The notes below the pieces were generated by a model. It saw only the letters and a list, made by a program, of their open reading frames with translations. It made no database searches and had not been told where the DNA came from. Shown one piece after another: positions 36,077 to 47,017 of a stretch of DNA of 55,067 bases (position 1 is the first letter of the stretch; every line of letters begins with the position of its first letter). The stretch spans positions 1-55,067 of the forward strand of contig NZ_AOMT01000024.1 of NCBI RefSeq assembly GCF_000696305.2. The letters are read 5' to 3'. The translations under genes and the position numbers were made by a program. This DNA is from Moraxella bovoculi 237 (lineage in GTDB: Bacteria > Pseudomonadota > Gammaproteobacteria > Pseudomonadales > Moraxellaceae).

Positions 36077-38971
36077 ATGAATCAACTGCTCCAACACGAA
36101 TCCGTCAATCAATTCTTAGGTAAATTACCCATCATCAAGCGTCTGTTTTTTAGTATGGTTGGTGTGGGGCTTTTGGCGTTTTTATTCATCTCGTTGCTGT
36201 CCTATAACCCTGCGGACCCTGCGTGGTCTCATGTCGGTAGCAGCACCGACATCAGTAATGTCGGTGGTCGTCTGGGCGCGTGGGTGGCGGACGTTCTGCG
36301 TGCGTTTTTTGGGTTGGGCGCGTGGTTCTTTGTGGCGGTACTCGCCTATGAGTTGGTGCATCTGTGGTGGACACGCGGCTCTGTAATGTGGGTGCTGCGT
36401 TTGATTGCATATGCGTTCTTGTTGGCGTGCATCAGTGCGATGTTCGCTCAGCTGGGCGCATGGTGGCAGGCGGACAGTGCAGCGACCTTTGGTGGGATGT
36501 TGGGTTATGAGCTGCTAGGTAGTCTGAATAGTGTGCTGGGTGTGCCTGTCGCGATGGCGTTCTTGGTATTGATGACGTTATTGGTGGCGACATTGACCTT
36601 TGAGGTGCGCTGGTCGCTACTATGGGCAAAATTCGCCAAGCGCAAAACCACCACCGAAGATGACATCTATACAGATGCATCAGACGAGGTCGAGGTGAGT
36701 GGTGCGGATGCATCCGAAGATGATGAACTGATTATCAGCCAAACCACCCCAAAAACACCCGTCTATCAGGCGCATAACCATCAAGGGACGCTGGAGAGCT
36801 TCTTGGTGAATTCTGGGCTTCGTGAAGAGCTCATCGCCAAAAAACAAGCCGATGCCGAAGCGGAGAAATTGGCTCAGCAGCAGGCGCAGGCAGTGCCGCT
36901 ACATGAGGAGCATACTCAGCCTGACTATGAAGAGGTGGATGCACCTCATGATATCATGGGTAGCGACACGGATGATGGCAATCATGATAGTACTGTGTAT
37001 GCATATAAGCAGGCTTATCAAGATGATAGCGTGCAGATTAATACGACTTATGATGTCAATGCGTACGATGAGCCTGTATATGAGACCATCCAGCAGTCTG
37101 ATGAGTATGTGATAGATGAGCAGATTCGCCACGAGGATGATTATTTTGACAGTCGTCAAAAGACTACTGATGCCCGTCAAGTCGCTTCAGTCATCAGCGC
37201 CGAGCGTGTATCTGATGAGAATACTGCCTTTGGTGGGGTGGACTTCGCAGGATTGTCAAATGATGCTCTGATAGAGCAAGCTGACGAACAAGCTACCCAA
37301 GGTTGGCAGACGCATAGTCAATCAGAGGTGCTAAGCGATAACAATCATACATCTCATGCCACTCATCAAGATGAAGCTGTCTATGCTAAGGTGGAAGAGC
37401 TTGATGAAGCGCAGATTCTGCCTGTTGATCATCTGCCAAAATCTATGTCATCAGGCACCGAGCGACCAAAGTCGCACGCGATGAGCACGCTAGAATATCG
37501 CATGAGTCTAAGCGTGGTGCCAGATCTTGACATCCTAGATCCTAAGCCTGCCAAGACCATCACCTACACCCAAGAAGAGCTAGACCAGCTGTCGGCACTG
37601 CTTGAGATTAAACTCCAAGAATTCAACGTCAAGGCAGAAGTCGTCTCAGCGATGGTAGGCCCTGTGGTGACGCGCTTCGAGGTGGATCTGGCGGCAGGCA
37701 TCAAGGCAAGCCGCGTTAGTAAGATCGCCCAAGACCTTGCGCGCTCTGTGTCGATGGCGTCTTTGCGCGTGATTCCTGTGATCGCAGGTAAGCCTTATAT
37801 TGGTATTGAGGTGCCTAATCGTAAGCGTCAGATTGTCAGCCTAATTGAACTGCTTGAAACCCCTGATTATAAGGATCCGAATGCAGGCGTCAGCATTGCC
37901 ATCGGTACGAACATCAGCGGCAAGCCTGTCATTGCTGACCTTGCTAAGGCGCCGCACATGCTGGTGGCAGGTACAACAGGCTCGGGTAAATCGGTGCTGG
38001 TAAACTCATTCTTGATGTCAATGCTATTAAAATATACACCCGATGAATTAAAGCTGGTTCTAATTGACCCAAAACAGCTTGAGCTGGCGAACTACGCTGA
38101 CATCCCGCATCTGCTAACGCCTGTCATCACTGACATGACCGAGGCGACCGCCGCGCTTAACTGGTGTGTGACTGAGATGGAGCGTCGTTATCTACTGATG
38201 AGTAAGCTTCGTGTGCGTAACCTTGCTGCCTTTAACCAAAAGGTGCTAGAAGCCCAAGCATCAGGCGAGCCGATTATTGATCCGCTATGGAATGCGTCTG
38301 ACCACGTGAGTGGCATCGCACCGAAACTAAAACCACTCTCAAAAATCGTTGTCGTGGCGGATGAATTTGCCGACATGATCATGCAACTTGGCAAGACCGC
38401 AGAAGAGCCAATCGTCCGCCTTGCCCAAAAATCACGTGCAGCAGGTATCCATCTTATCTTAGCCACCCAGCGCCCTGTGGCGAACGTGGTGACAGGCTTG
38501 ATTAAGTCTAACATCCCATCGCGTGTGGCACTGCGCGTGAACTCTGCTACAGACAGCCGCATCATCATCGAGGAGTCGGGCGCGGAGAACATGCTGGGTC
38601 ATGGTGACATGATGTTCCTAGCGCCAGGTGCGATCGAGACCCAGCGTGTGCATGGCGCCTATGTTAAGGATGATGAGGTGAACCGTGTGACCGACGCATG
38701 GCGTGAGCGCGGTGTGCCTGATTATATCGACCTGACAGACAGCTTTACTTTCGAGGGTGAAGGCAGTGGCGACAGCGGTACGGGCAGTGATGATGAGTAT
38801 TTTGATTTGGCGGTGTCGCACACGCTTGAGACGCGTAAAGTATCTATCTCAGCATTGCAGCGTAAATTTAGCATCGGCTATAACCGAGCAGCGCGCATCG
38901 TGGACATGATGGAAGAGCGCGGCGTAGTGAGCGCGGCGGATAATAGCGGCAAACGCCAAATTCTAGTGTAG
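36077..38971 (+). CDS. ftsK: DNA translocase FtsK
   Basis: 964 residues. An N-terminal membrane domain has four or five helices to about residue 170 for septum anchoring. An acidic, Gln/Tyr/Asp-rich linker to about 480 is predicted disordered, and the motor follows with Walker A GTTGSGKS (632-639) and Walker B VVVADEFADM. The C-terminal gamma winged helix begins near VSISALQRKFSIGYNRAARI and reads KOPS sites. It segregates and resolves chromosome dimers with XerCD. Shorter than E. coli FtsK because the linker is reduced. Confidence 0.98.
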   Translation: MNQLLQHESVNQFLGKLPIIKRLFFSMVGVGLLAFLFISLLSYNPADPAWSHVGSSTDISNVGGRLGAWVADVLRAFFGLGAWFFVAVLAYELVHLWWTRGSVMWVLRLIAYAFLLACISAMFAQLGAWWQADSAATFGGMLGYELLGSLNSVLGVPVAMAFLVLMTLLVATLTFEVRWSLLWAKFAKRKTTTEDDIYTDASDEVEVSGADASEDDELIISQTTPKTPVYQAHNHQGTLESFLVNSGLREELIAKKQADAEAEKLAQQQAQAVPLHEEHTQPDYEEVDAPHDIMGSDTDDGNHDSTVYAYKQAYQDDSVQINTTYDVNAYDEPVYETIQQSDEYVIDEQIRHEDDYFDSRQKTTDARQVASVISAERVSDENTAFGGVDFAGLSNDALIEQADEQATQGWQTHSQSEVLSDNNHTSHATHQDEAVYAKVEELDEAQILPVDHLPKSMSSGTERPKSHAMSTLEYRMSLSVVPDLDILDPKPAKTITYTQEELDQLSALLEIKLQEFNVKAEVVSAMVGPVVTRFEVDLAAGIKASRVSKIAQDLARSVSMASLRVIPVIAGKPYIGIEVPNRKRQIVSLIELLETPDYKDPNAGVSIAIGTNISGKPVIADLAKAPHMLVAGTTGSGKSVLVNSFLMSMLLKYTPDELKLVLIDPKQLELANYADIPHLLTPVITDMTEATAALNWCVTEMERRYLLMSKLRVRNLAAFNQKVLEAQASGEPIIDPLWNASDHVSGIAPKLKPLSKIVVVADEFADMIMQLGKTAEEPIVRLAQKSRAAGIHLILATQRPVANVVTGLIKSNIPSRVALRVNSATDSRIIIEESGAENMLGHGDMMFLAPGAIETQRVHGAYVKDDEVNRVTDAWRERGVPDYIDLTDSFTFEGEGSGDSGTGSDDEYFDLAVSHTLETRKVSISALQRKFSIGYNRAARIVDMMEERGVVSAADNSGKRQILV

Positions 38972-38978
38972 GGATAGT

Positions 38979-39551
38979 ATGGATATTCAAGGCTCATTGC
39001 CGCTTATCGTGGTGCTTGTCGTGGCAGGATTTTTGCTTGGTAATATGTTCGCTGCCAAGCCAAAGGCGCACGAGGTACGCACGTCAGATTTTAGATTATT
39101 GGCCAGACAATTGGGATTTAACCCAAAATTCGTGAGCCGTCCTGACTGGCTGCCTGCTGTTGTTCAGACAGGCGTGCGAGCCAATAACCACGCGGTTAAG
39201 AATCAGATGGTAACTTCCTATGCGGTCATTAATGATGAATGGCGTCTGCCCTTAGTGAGACTGGCGGCAACAGATGCCACATGGCAGACGATTGAGGGTA
39301 GTCATACTTTAGATGGCGTATTGATCCACCTACCTAAGGACATCAGCGATCACGTCGTGGGACTACAAGCCAAAGCCAACAGCGTGATCATATACTGGCA
39401 TGATGGGCGTTATCAATCCTGGCAAGGCACCAAGAAACTTGACAAACCCCTTGCCGAGCAGGAATTAACCGCTCTGCAAGCGCAGCTTACCGCATGGGGC
39501 GATGAGATGAATCGCAAAAATCAGCCAAGAATTAACCCCATATTAATATAA
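38979..39551 (+). CDS. Membrane-anchored protein of unknown function
   Basis: 190 residues. One N-terminal hydrophobic helix (LPLIVVLVVAGFLLGNMFAA) and then a soluble domain: DFRLLARQLGFNPKFVSRPDW, QMVTSYAVINDEWRLPLVRL, YWHDGRYQSW. No family is recognised. It starts 7 nt after the ftsK stop, so it is probably co-transcribed, which hints at an envelope or division role without proving it. Confidence 0.8.
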   Translation: MDIQGSLPLIVVLVVAGFLLGNMFAAKPKAHEVRTSDFRLLARQLGFNPKFVSRPDWLPAVVQTGVRANNHAVKNQMVTSYAVINDEWRLPLVRLAATDATWQTIEGSHTLDGVLIHLPKDISDHVVGLQAKANSVIIYWHDGRYQSWQGTKKLDKPLAEQELTALQAQLTAWGDEMNRKNQPRINPILI

Positions 39552-39715
39552 CACGCTCACCTAATGGCATATTGACATACTTGTCAGAGTGTGGGTAGTG
39601 TGATATTTTATAAATACAAATATTTGTGTAACTCTTGGGATGACTCCAGTTTTGGACAAATTGGATAATTAATAAAGTAAATTAAACCGTTTTGAATCAT
39701 TTTTAAGGCAGCTTC

Positions 39716-42352
39716 ATGTCGACAACCAAATCCACCAAAAAAACTACCAAGTCCACCACGACTGCACCCAAGGCATCCGCCAAAGGCAAGTCGCTTGTTA
39801 TCGTGGAGTCACCTGCCAAAGCCAAGACGATTAATAAATACTTGGGTAATGACTATATCGTACGTTCTAGCGTGGGGCATGTGCGTGATCTGCCTGTATC
39901 TGGCACAGATAAGACCAAGGCTAAAGCAGATGAGGCGGGATTGTCCCGCGAAGAAAAAGCACAGCGCGCCTTGGTTCGTCGCATGGGTGTGGATCCTGAG
40001 CATGACTGGGCGGCGGTGTATGAGATTTTGCCAAATAAAACCAAGGTCATCAAAGAACTAAAATCCCTAGCCAAAGACGCTGATATCATTTATCTGGCGA
40101 CCGATTTGGACAGAGAGGGGGAGGCGATCGCTTGGCACCTAAAGGAGGTAATCGGTGGTAGCGATGATAAGTACAGCCGTGTGGTATTTAATGAAATCAC
40201 CAAAACCGCTGTCCAAAAAGCATTTGAGCATCCCGACAAGCTAAACATCGATCGTGTCAATGCCCAGCAGGCGCGCCGCTTCCTTGATCGTGTGGTGGGC
40301 TTTATGGTGTCGCCGCTACTGTGGGCAAAGGTTGCTCGTGGTCTGTCAGCAGGGCGCGTGCAGAGTGTCGCCACGCGTCTGGTGGTGGAGCGTGAGCGTG
40401 AGATTCGTGCCTTCGTGCCGGTGGAATATTGGGAGATTCACACCAACAACCAAGCCGCTGGCGAGGATCTGCGCTTAGAAGCCACCAAATATAAAGGCAA
40501 GACCTTAAAGCTTGGTAATAAAGACGATGCCGATGCCATCGTGAATGTCCTGTCTGATGCCAAATTCATCGTCTCTAGCATCGATGAGAAGCCTACGCAG
40601 TCTAGAGCGTCTGCACCTTTTATTACATCGACGTTGCAGCAGGCAGCAAGTACACGCTTGGGATTCTCAGTCAAAAAAACCATGATTCTGGCTCAAAGAC
40701 TCTATGAAGCAGGCTTCATTACCTATATGCGTACCGACTCGACTTTCTTGAGCCAAGATGCGCTTGGTGCGGTGCGTGGCTACATTACGGATAATTTTGG
40801 CAATCAATACCTGCCACAAAAGCCGAATCTCTACGGCAACAAACAAAACGCACAAGAGGCGCACGAAGCGATTCGCCCATCTAATGTTGCCATCAAATCA
40901 ACCCAGCTGACAGCGATGGAGCGTGATGCTCAGCGCCTGTATGAGCTGATTTGGCGTCAGTTCGTGGCTTGCCAGATGACGCCTGCGCGCTATCGTTCGG
41001 TGAGCCTGATTGTTGATGCTAATGGTGTTGAACTTAAGGCGAAAGGGCGTACGCTCGTATTTGATGGCTATACTAAGGTTCAGCCACCTGCCAAGAGCGA
41101 TGACGTACTACTGCCGAACGTACAAGTGGGCGAGCATCTACCACTGATTAACATTGAGCCGAGTCAGCATTTTACCAAGCCGCCTGCGCGCTATTCTGAG
41201 GCCAGTCTTGTCAAGGAGCTTGAAAGCCGTGGCATCGGACGACCATCAACCTATGCATCCATCATCTCCACCATCCAAGAACGTGGCTACGTCCGTCTAG
41301 AGAATAAGCGCCTATACGCTGAGAAGATGGGCGACATCGTGACGGAGCGCTTGATTGAGAGTTTCCCCGATCTGATGGATTATGCGTTTACCGCTGGGCT
41401 TGAAGATAAGCTTGACGAGGTGGCAGAGGGTCATCAAGATTGGAAGCGTGTGCTGGACAATTTCTACGGTGATTTTAAGGGTAAATTAGAAACCGCCAAA
41501 GGTAAAGACGGCATGCGCCCGAACGACCCGACGAATGTACCAGACATCCACTGTGATCTGTGCAGCCGTCCGATGCAGATTCGCACAGGCTCAACGGGCG
41601 TATTCTTGGGCTGTACTGGTTATAATCTACCGCCAAAAGAGCGCTGCAAGGGCACTAAGAATCTCATGCCGGCATCTGCTTTTGTCTTTGATGCGGACGA
41701 TGACTCGGCAGAAGTTAATGCACTCATGGAGAAAAAACGCTGTCTAAAATGCCACACAGCTATGGAGAGCTACATCGTCGATGGTGGTCTAAAGCTGCAT
41801 ATCTGTGGTAATAACCCAGACTGTGATGGCCATGAGCTAGAGCGCGGTGTGTTCGAGGTAGCAGGTGCGGACAATCAAGATGCACCCACCATTGATTGCG
41901 ATAAATGCGATGGCAAGATGACCTTAAAAACCGGTCGTTTCGGTGCGTACTTCGCCTGCGGCAGCTGTGACAACACGCGTAAGGTATTAAAAAACGGTGA
42001 AGCAGCACCGCCACGCATGACTCCCATCAGCATGCCAAATCTGCGCTCGCAGAAGTTCGATGATCATTATGTACTGCGTGAAGGGGCAGCAGGACTGTTC
42101 TTAGCAGCGTCCAAATTCCCCAAAGTGCGCGAAACGCGCCCGCCTAAGCTTGCTGAGCTGCGCCCCATCAAAGACCAGCTAGAACCGAAATTCGCCTATC
42201 TGTTCGAGGCGCCAGATGTCGATGGTAAGGGCAATCCTACCATCTTAAGATGGTCTCGCAAGAATGCCGAGCAATATGTCGGCTCAGAAAAAGACGGCAA
42301 GGCGACACGTTTTGCCTTGGTGTGGCGAGATGGTAAATGGATTGAGGAATGA
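39716..42352 (+). CDS. topA: DNA topoisomerase I
   Basis: 878 residues. Type IA enzyme relaxing negative supercoils. A short basic Lys/Thr/Ser N-tail precedes the TOPRIM domain ([17 protein letters not shown] and [15 protein letters not shown]). The active tyrosine is Y337 in [15 protein letters not shown] and the [21 protein letters not shown] segment are intact. The C-terminus has three Cys clusters (starting [16 protein letters not shown] and CDKCDGKM) forming zinc ribbons. A terminator follows. Confidence 0.98.
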   Translation: MSTTKSTKKTTKSTTTAPKASAKGKSLVIVESPAKAKTINKYLGNDYIVRSSVGHVRDLPVSGTDKTKAKADEAGLSREEKAQRALVRRMGVDPEHDWAAVYEILPNKTKVIKELKSLAKDADIIYLATDLDREGEAIAWHLKEVIGGSDDKYSRVVFNEITKTAVQKAFEHPDKLNIDRVNAQQARRFLDRVVGFMVSPLLWAKVARGLSAGRVQSVATRLVVEREREIRAFVPVEYWEIHTNNQAAGEDLRLEATKYKGKTLKLGNKDDADAIVNVLSDAKFIVSSIDEKPTQSRASAPFITSTLQQAASTRLGFSVKKTMILAQRLYEAGFITYMRTDSTFLSQDALGAVRGYITDNFGNQYLPQKPNLYGNKQNAQEAHEAIRPSNVAIKSTQLTAMERDAQRLYELIWRQFVACQMTPARYRSVSLIVDANGVELKAKGRTLVFDGYTKVQPPAKSDDVLLPNVQVGEHLPLINIEPSQHFTKPPARYSEASLVKELESRGIGRPSTYASIISTIQERGYVRLENKRLYAEKMGDIVTERLIESFPDLMDYAFTAGLEDKLDEVAEGHQDWKRVLDNFYGDFKGKLETAKGKDGMRPNDPTNVPDIHCDLCSRPMQIRTGSTGVFLGCTGYNLPPKERCKGTKNLMPASAFVFDADDDSAEVNALMEKKRCLKCHTAMESYIVDGGLKLHICGNNPDCDGHELERGVFEVAGADNQDAPTIDCDKCDGKMTLKTGRFGAYFACGSCDNTRKVLKNGEAAPPRMTPISMPNLRSQKFDDHYVLREGAAGLFLAASKFPKVRETRPPKLAELRPIKDQLEPKFAYLFEAPDVDGKGNPTILRWSRKNAEQYVGSEKDGKATRFALVWRDGKWIEE

Positions 42353-42354
42353 TC

Positions 42355-42383
42355 AAAACCCCAAAGAGTTGCTTTGGGGTTTT
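42355..42383 (+). terminator. topA terminator
   Basis: AAAACCCCAAAG (42355-42366) and CTTTGGGGTTTT (42372-42383) form a perfect 12-bp stem. Confidence 0.85.
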
Positions 42384-42447
42384 GCTATATTTTCTACATA
42401 AGCCAATCTCGTTGAATTAGGAAACACCCAGTCGTGATATTGGGAAT

Positions 42448-42467
42448 CCCCTTGCTTTAGCAAGGGG
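42448..42467. repeat. 20-bp palindrome upstream of prfC
   Basis: CCCCTTGCT and AGCAAGGGG meet across TT. It is too tight for an efficient terminator loop and lies about 70 nt before prfC, so a dispersed repeat or leader structure is more likely. Confidence 0.45.
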
Positions 42468-42539
42468 GGAGGTCAAAGCTGTATTTGCCAATGTAAAACA
42501 TGATATAATTAGCTATTTTTTAATTAACGAACAGACATC

Positions 42540-44123
42540 ATGAACCAATTATCCCAAGAAATCAACCAACGCAGAACTTTTGCTATTATCTCGCACCCTG
42601 ACGCAGGCAAAACCACCATGACCGAAAAGCTCCTACTGTGGGGTAAGGCAATCCAAGTTGCTGGCGAAGTGCGTGGACGTAAAGCCGACCGCCACGCGAC
42701 ATCCGACTGGATGAGCATGGAGCAAGAGCGTGGTATCTCTATCACGACATCGGTCATGCAATTTCCCTATAAAAATCATGTGGTTAATCTACTAGATACC
42801 CCCGGACATGCCGACTTTTCAGAAGACACTTACCGCACGCTCACCGCCGTTGATAGTGCGTTAATGGTCATTGACGGGGCAAAAGGCGTGGAAGAGCGGA
42901 CGATTAAGCTTATGGAAGTGTGTCGTATGCGTGATACGCCCATTATTTCATTTGTTAATAAACTTGATCGTGAAATCCAAAATCCGCTTGCCCTCTTAGA
43001 TGAGATTGAAAGCGTCCTAAAAATCAAATGCGTACCGTTTGCCTATCCCATTGGCATGGGGCAGGATTTTGTAGGCGTGTATAGTTTTGTGGACAACAAA
43101 ACTTACTTTTATCAAAAAGGCTTTGGCTCACAAATCACGGACATCGAGAGCCGAGACGGTTACGACCATGCCGACATCAAGGAGCGACTTGGGCAGATTT
43201 TGTGGGACGAGTTTGTGGATAACATCGAACTTGCCCAAATGGCGTATGAAGATTGGGATGTGGATGAGTTTTTGGCAGGGCGACAAACGCCTGTCTTGTT
43301 CGGTACGGCGTTGGGTAACTTTGGTGTAAACATGATTTTGGACGTATTGATCCAATACGCCCCGCCCCCAAAAGACCATGTGGCACAAGAACGCACCGTC
43401 AAAGCGGACGAGCCTGCCTTTACGGGCTTTGTTTTTAAAATTCAAGCCAATATGGACCCCAAGCACCGAGACCGTGTCGCCTTTATGCGTGTGTGTTCGG
43501 GCAAATACGAGCGTGGCATGAAAATGAACCATGTGCGTATCGGCAAAGAAGTGCGAGTGTCGGACGCACTCATGTTCCTAGCGGGCGACCGTGAAGCGTT
43601 GGATGAAGCGTACGCTGGCGACATTATCGGCTTACACAATCACGGCACAATCCAGATTGGCGATAGTTTCACGAGTGGCGAGACCTTGAATTTTACAGGC
43701 ATTCCGCACTTTGCTCCTGAACTGTTTCGCCGTGTGGTACTAAAAGACCCGATGAAATCCAAGCAATTACAAAAAGGACTACAACAGCTCTCTGAAGAAG
43801 GAGCAACGCAAGTATTTATGCCCCAAATCAATAACGACCTGATTTTGGGGGCGGTGGGCGTGTTGCAATTTGAAGTGGTGGCACATCGTTTGCTAGAAGA
43901 ATATAAAGTGCAATGCACCTTTGAGCCGATTAGTATCGCCACCGTGCGTTGGGTGCATTGTGATGACAAAGTCGCCTTTGAAAAATTTAAGAAAAAAGCC
44001 CACGACCAGTTGTCGGTGGACGGTGGTGGGTATCTGACCTACCTTGCCCCCAGTCGTGTCAATCTACAACTTATGCAAGAGCGGTATCCAGAAGTGGAAT
44101 TTCGGGCGACTAGGGAGCATTGA
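42540..44123 (+). CDS. prfC: Peptide chain release factor 3
   Basis: 527 residues. GTPase that recycles RF1 and RF2 after termination. G1 is [13 protein letters not shown], the switch region is [15 protein letters not shown]3 is [15 protein letters not shown]4 is [19 protein letters not shown] and the domain [18 protein letters not shown] are diagnostic and separate it from EF-G. Full length. A terminator follows at 44139. Confidence 0.98.
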   Translation: MNQLSQEINQRRTFAIISHPDAGKTTMTEKLLLWGKAIQVAGEVRGRKADRHATSDWMSMEQERGISITTSVMQFPYKNHVVNLLDTPGHADFSEDTYRTLTAVDSALMVIDGAKGVEERTIKLMEVCRMRDTPIISFVNKLDREIQNPLALLDEIESVLKIKCVPFAYPIGMGQDFVGVYSFVDNKTYFYQKGFGSQITDIESRDGYDHADIKERLGQILWDEFVDNIELAQMAYEDWDVDEFLAGRQTPVLFGTALGNFGVNMILDVLIQYAPPPKDHVAQERTVKADEPAFTGFVFKIQANMDPKHRDRVAFMRVCSGKYERGMKMNHVRIGKEVRVSDALMFLAGDREALDEAYAGDIIGLHNHGTIQIGDSFTSGETLNFTGIPHFAPELFRRVVLKDPMKSKQLQKGLQQLSEEGATQVFMPQINNDLILGAVGVLQFEVVAHRLLEEYKVQCTFEPISIATVRWVHCDDKVAFEKFKKKAHDQLSVDGGGYLTYLAPSRVNLQLMQERYPEVEFRATREH

Positions 44124-44138
44124 TAAAATTTCGGCAGT

Positions 44139-44165
44139 AAAAACCGCTTTATGGGCGGTTTTTTC
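44139..44165 (+). terminator. prfC terminator
   Basis: AAAACCGC and GCGGTTTT pair around TTTATGG, followed by TTC. Confidence 0.8.
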
Positions 44166-44194
44166 ACACTTGATAAATAAATGAACTTGATTAA

Positions 44195-44761
44195 ATGAAA
44201 CTCCCCTTTCATCTACAACGTCCATTTTTTAAAGTCATTTTAGAAAATGATGATATAAAAGCGTTAGAAACTTGGATATATCACGAGCCAAGTTTGGAGG
44301 AATATTTATCGCCTGATGATTATTTGATGCTAATTGGCTTGGACTTTAATAATAAGAAGACAGTGATTGAATTAGAAAAACTCATCAGTCCCTATTTGGA
44401 GTTTTTGGTATATTATCAAAATCTATTAAAACAAACTTTATCATCGCTCATCAACAATCCTGATGATTTTTATAAATTATCACAAATTTATGATTGGTAT
44501 TGTCAAGGATATTATTTTTTAAGAAAATTGGCATTAACTTATGGGCTATCTGCCGATTTGCCTTTTTATGATGAAAGTTATCAAAACTTTCAATTTTCTG
44601 ATGAAGCTTTGGCTGAGATTGCACAGCAGGCTCTTTGGCTTTATAATGATTTGATTTGTCAAAATATTGTGTTAAGCAATCCGCCAAGTTATGATGTGAA
44701 TACAGACCATTTTCAAGATTTTAGAGATGATGCAGAAAGGGCGAGAACGGATTTGCCTTAA
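44195..44761 (+). CDS. Uncharacterised acidic protein
   Basis: 188 residues, cytoplasmic in character: rich in L, D, E, Y and F, with no signal peptide or Cys cluster. Segments such as LPFHLQRPFFKVILENDD, YLSPDDYLMLIGLDF and SQIYDWYCQGYYFLRKLALT suggest an all-helical protein. No family recognised. Its DNA is more AT-rich than the flanking prfC and dedA genes, which may mean acquisition from elsewhere. The start has no clear Shine-Dalgarno. Confidence 0.65.
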   Translation: MKLPFHLQRPFFKVILENDDIKALETWIYHEPSLEEYLSPDDYLMLIGLDFNNKKTVIELEKLISPYLEFLVYYQNLLKQTLSSLINNPDDFYKLSQIYDWYCQGYYFLRKLALTYGLSADLPFYDESYQNFQFSDEALAEIAQQALWLYNDLICQNIVLSNPPSYDVNTDHFQDFRDDAERARTDLP

Positions 44762-44868
44762 TCTAAAAATTGCCACTAAAACAAATAGTAAAACCTAAAA
44801 ATATTGGCAAAATATTGGTATGTATTATTTTTTGTATTTTTCTCTTACGATGCAATGAAGGTTTGGAA

Positions 44869-44961
44869 ATGACCCTGTATTCAGCCATTCAAGCTGCTAT
44901 CAACACAAGTGATACCGCTTTTTGTGTGGCTTTTTTGGTGGTTTTGGTGGGTGGTTCTTGA
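44869..44961 (+). CDS. Possible 30-residue hydrophobic peptide
   Basis: ATG 44869, preceded by AAGG at 8-9 nt, opens MTLYSAIQAAINTSD and a hydrophobic end FCVAFLVVLVGGS. The frame is open further upstream to 44770 with another hydrophobic stretch. It may be a membrane peptide or the remnant of a longer gene. Weakly supported. Confidence 0.25.
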   Translation: MTLYSAIQAAINTSDTAFCVAFLVVLVGGS

Positions 44962-45026
44962 TTGAACTATTTATTCTCCAATCCATTAATCCATGATAAA
45001 ATAGGCGCTCATTATTTAGCTTAGAG

Positions 45027-45671
45027 TTGATTGTGGATTTTATTTTAGGCATCGTTGATTTTATCTTGCATATTGGCGATCATCTGCAGGAATTGGTGGA
45101 TAATCACGGAAAGTGGATTTACGCCATTTTATTTGTGATTGTCTTTTGTGAGACGGGACTGGTGGTTACGCCGTTTTTGCCAGGTGATTCGATGCTGTTT
45201 GCGGCAGGGGCGATTGCAGCTGTCGGCGAGATGAATGTTTGGCTGTTGATGTTGCTACTGATCATCGCTGCGATTATTGGTGATTTTGTGAATTTTGAGA
45301 TTGGTAAGCACTTTGGCAGACGTCTATTCTCAAATCCTGATTCTAAGATCTTCAAACAAGCCTATCTACACAAGACCCAAAGCTATTACGCCAAATATGG
45401 CGGCCGCACGATCATCATCGCAAGATTTGTGCCGATCGTGCGTACATTTGCGCCGTTCGTTGGCGGAATGGGGAGTATGCCCTATAAGGACTTCGCCAGA
45501 TATAATGTGATTGGGGCGATTCTGTGGGTGGTGTCGTTTACTATGCTTGGGTATTTTTTTGGGCAATTGCCATTTGTCAAAAAATACTTCACTTCCTTTA
45601 TGGTTGGTATCATTGTGCTGTCAGTGGTTCCGATGATCATCGAAATCATTCGCCATCGAAAACTAAAATAA
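45027..45671 (+). CDS. DedA-family membrane protein
   Basis: About 214 residues. It begins at a TTG (45027) or GTG (45033), since no ATG fits. Landmarks are [21 protein letters not shown], the conserved G-D-x-x-N-F-x-I-G-K segment in the middle ([15 protein letters not shown]), and [20 protein letters not shown]. DedA proteins help recycle undecaprenyl phosphate or keep membrane potential. The key acidic and Arg residues of the re-entrant regions (E42, D54 and R137-type) are present by eye. It lies 12 nt before rlmA on the same strand. Confidence 0.93.
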   Translation: MIVDFILGIVDFILHIGDHLQELVDNHGKWIYAILFVIVFCETGLVVTPFLPGDSMLFAAGAIAAVGEMNVWLLMLLLIIAAIIGDFVNFEIGKHFGRRLFSNPDSKIFKQAYLHKTQSYYAKYGGRTIIIARFVPIVRTFAPFVGGMGSMPYKDFARYNVIGAILWVVSFTMLGYFFGQLPFVKKYFTSFMVGIIVLSVVPMIIEIIRHRKLK

Positions 45672-45683
45672 AATCAAACACTT

Positions 45684-46499
45684 ATGCTAAATTGCCCTAT
45701 TTGCTATACCGATCTGATCTTAGATGGTAGAACTTACAGCTGTCAGAATCGACATAGCTACGATGTCGCCAAAGATGGCTACGTCAATCTGCATGTCGTC
45801 CAGCATAAGAACAGCCGCAGTGCGGGCGATACGGCTGTCTCGGTTCAGGCTCGCAAGCGTTTCTTAGCCAATGGATTCTATGCGCCATTACGCGATAAAA
45901 TCGGTCAAGTTGTCAGCGAGCTCTCCCCAAAAACCATGTTGGATGTCGGCTGCGGCGAGGGCTATTACACGAGCGTTCTGGCAGAGCAGGGCGCACAAGT
46001 CATCGGCCTAGACATCGCTAAGACCGCCATCATTACTGCATCAAAAACTTACAAAAATCAGGATCTTAATAAGAACATCACTTGGGTGGTGGGTACAGGT
46101 TCGGTGTTGCCTGTGGCAGATGGCAGTGTGGATGTGTGCACGAGCTTTTTTAGCCCATTGCCAAAAAAAGAACTGTTAAGAGTGTTAAAATCTGGCGGTC
46201 ATCTTCTGATGGCGACACCTGCGCCACAGCACCTATATGCCATGCGCGAAAGGCTGTTCGATACGGTAAATCCGCACCAGCCGACCAAGTTCATCGATGA
46301 GCTTGCGCCAGAATTCAAACTGGTGGATGAATGGCAAATCGACAATCCGATGGCTCTGGATAATCAAAGTCTGATTGATCTGATTGACATGACCCCTTAC
46401 ACTTATAAAACCAAGCTTGATAAGAAGACAGCATTAAAGCGTGAGACAAGTTTTGAGGCGGTGGCGTCTTTTTGTTTGTATCTTTTGAAGGCTGATTAA
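45684..46499 (+). CDS. rlmA: 23S rRNA (guanine-N1)-methyltransferase
   Basis: 271 residues. An N-terminal zinc finger CPICYTDL...CQNRHSYDVAKDGYVNL and a SAM domain with MLDVGCGEGYYTS, then SFFSPLPKKELLRVL. The FSP segment and zinc finger are those of RlmA, which methylates G745 of 23S rRNA (G748 in the RlmA-II form). It follows dedA closely, with no terminator between them. In the same region, the RluA-type enzyme at 26962 would target the neighbouring rRNA loop. Confidence 0.93.
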   Translation: MLNCPICYTDLILDGRTYSCQNRHSYDVAKDGYVNLHVVQHKNSRSAGDTAVSVQARKRFLANGFYAPLRDKIGQVVSELSPKTMLDVGCGEGYYTSVLAEQGAQVIGLDIAKTAIITASKTYKNQDLNKNITWVVGTGSVLPVADGSVDVCTSFFSPLPKKELLRVLKSGGHLLMATPAPQHLYAMRERLFDTVNPHQPTKFIDELAPEFKLVDEWQIDNPMALDNQSLIDLIDMTPYTYKTKLDKKTALKRETSFEAVASFCLYLLKAD

Positions 46500-46605
46500 T
46501 TTTACAATTTGTTACATATTCCAAAAATTTACGTTATATTGTCTTTGTATAATACCTTACAATTTTTAGGGTATTATTTTTTTGTTCTATTTGTAGGTTA
46601 GTACT

Positions 46606-46905
46606 ATGAAAACTTGTGTTGCGCTGATTGCTCTTGCCATGCCTTTTTTATCTGCTTGTGTTGCACCCATTGACACACCAAATACAGGGGCGGTTGTCGT
46701 GCCTGTACCTGTGGGCGTGCCTGTGCTTGTCAAAGAAAATAAAGACAGTGTTCATGTCTGCAAAGTCAAAGCCTTTACCGAAACTTACCGCGCCGAAAAC
46801 ACCAGTCGTGGCAAGGCTCGCCTAGATGTACTCAAACAATGCCGAGCCGAGCACCATGAGATGTTTTGCCGTGATGAAGACGTGGAATGCACCGAATATG
46901 ACTAA
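46606..46905 (+). CDS. Small lipoprotein with Cys-rich C-terminus
   Basis: 99 residues. Signal peptide with lipobox FLSAC (Cys18), a Val/Pro stretch (VVVPVPVGVPVLV), then an end holding four Cys residues (VCKVK, KQCRAEH, MFCRDE, VECTEYD) that could form two disulfides. No known family. It is flanked by its own terminator. Its neighbours are rlmA and polA. Confidence 0.78.
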   Translation: MKTCVALIALAMPFLSACVAPIDTPNTGAVVVPVPVGVPVLVKENKDSVHVCKVKAFTETYRAENTSRGKARLDVLKQCRAEHHEMFCRDEDVECTEYD

Positions 46906-46916
46906 ACGGTAAATCT

Positions 46917-46942
46917 AAGCCCTGAGCATCAGGGCTTTTTTT
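46917..46942 (+). terminator. Terminator after the Cys-rich lipoprotein
   Basis: AAGCCCTGA and TCAGGGCTT pair around GCA, followed by seven T. Confidence 0.88.
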
Positions 46943-47017
46943 ATGGGGAAATTTTCCCTAATTTTCCTTTTTTGGGTATAATAGTTCAAATTTTATATCA
47001 AAAAAGTTATTAAAATC

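Noticed and set aside
36899..37180. Ile/Leu-rich minus-strand ORF within ftsK
   Set aside because: It is the antisense of the acidic FtsK linker; apparent hydrophobicity arises from GAT/GAC codons read in reverse.
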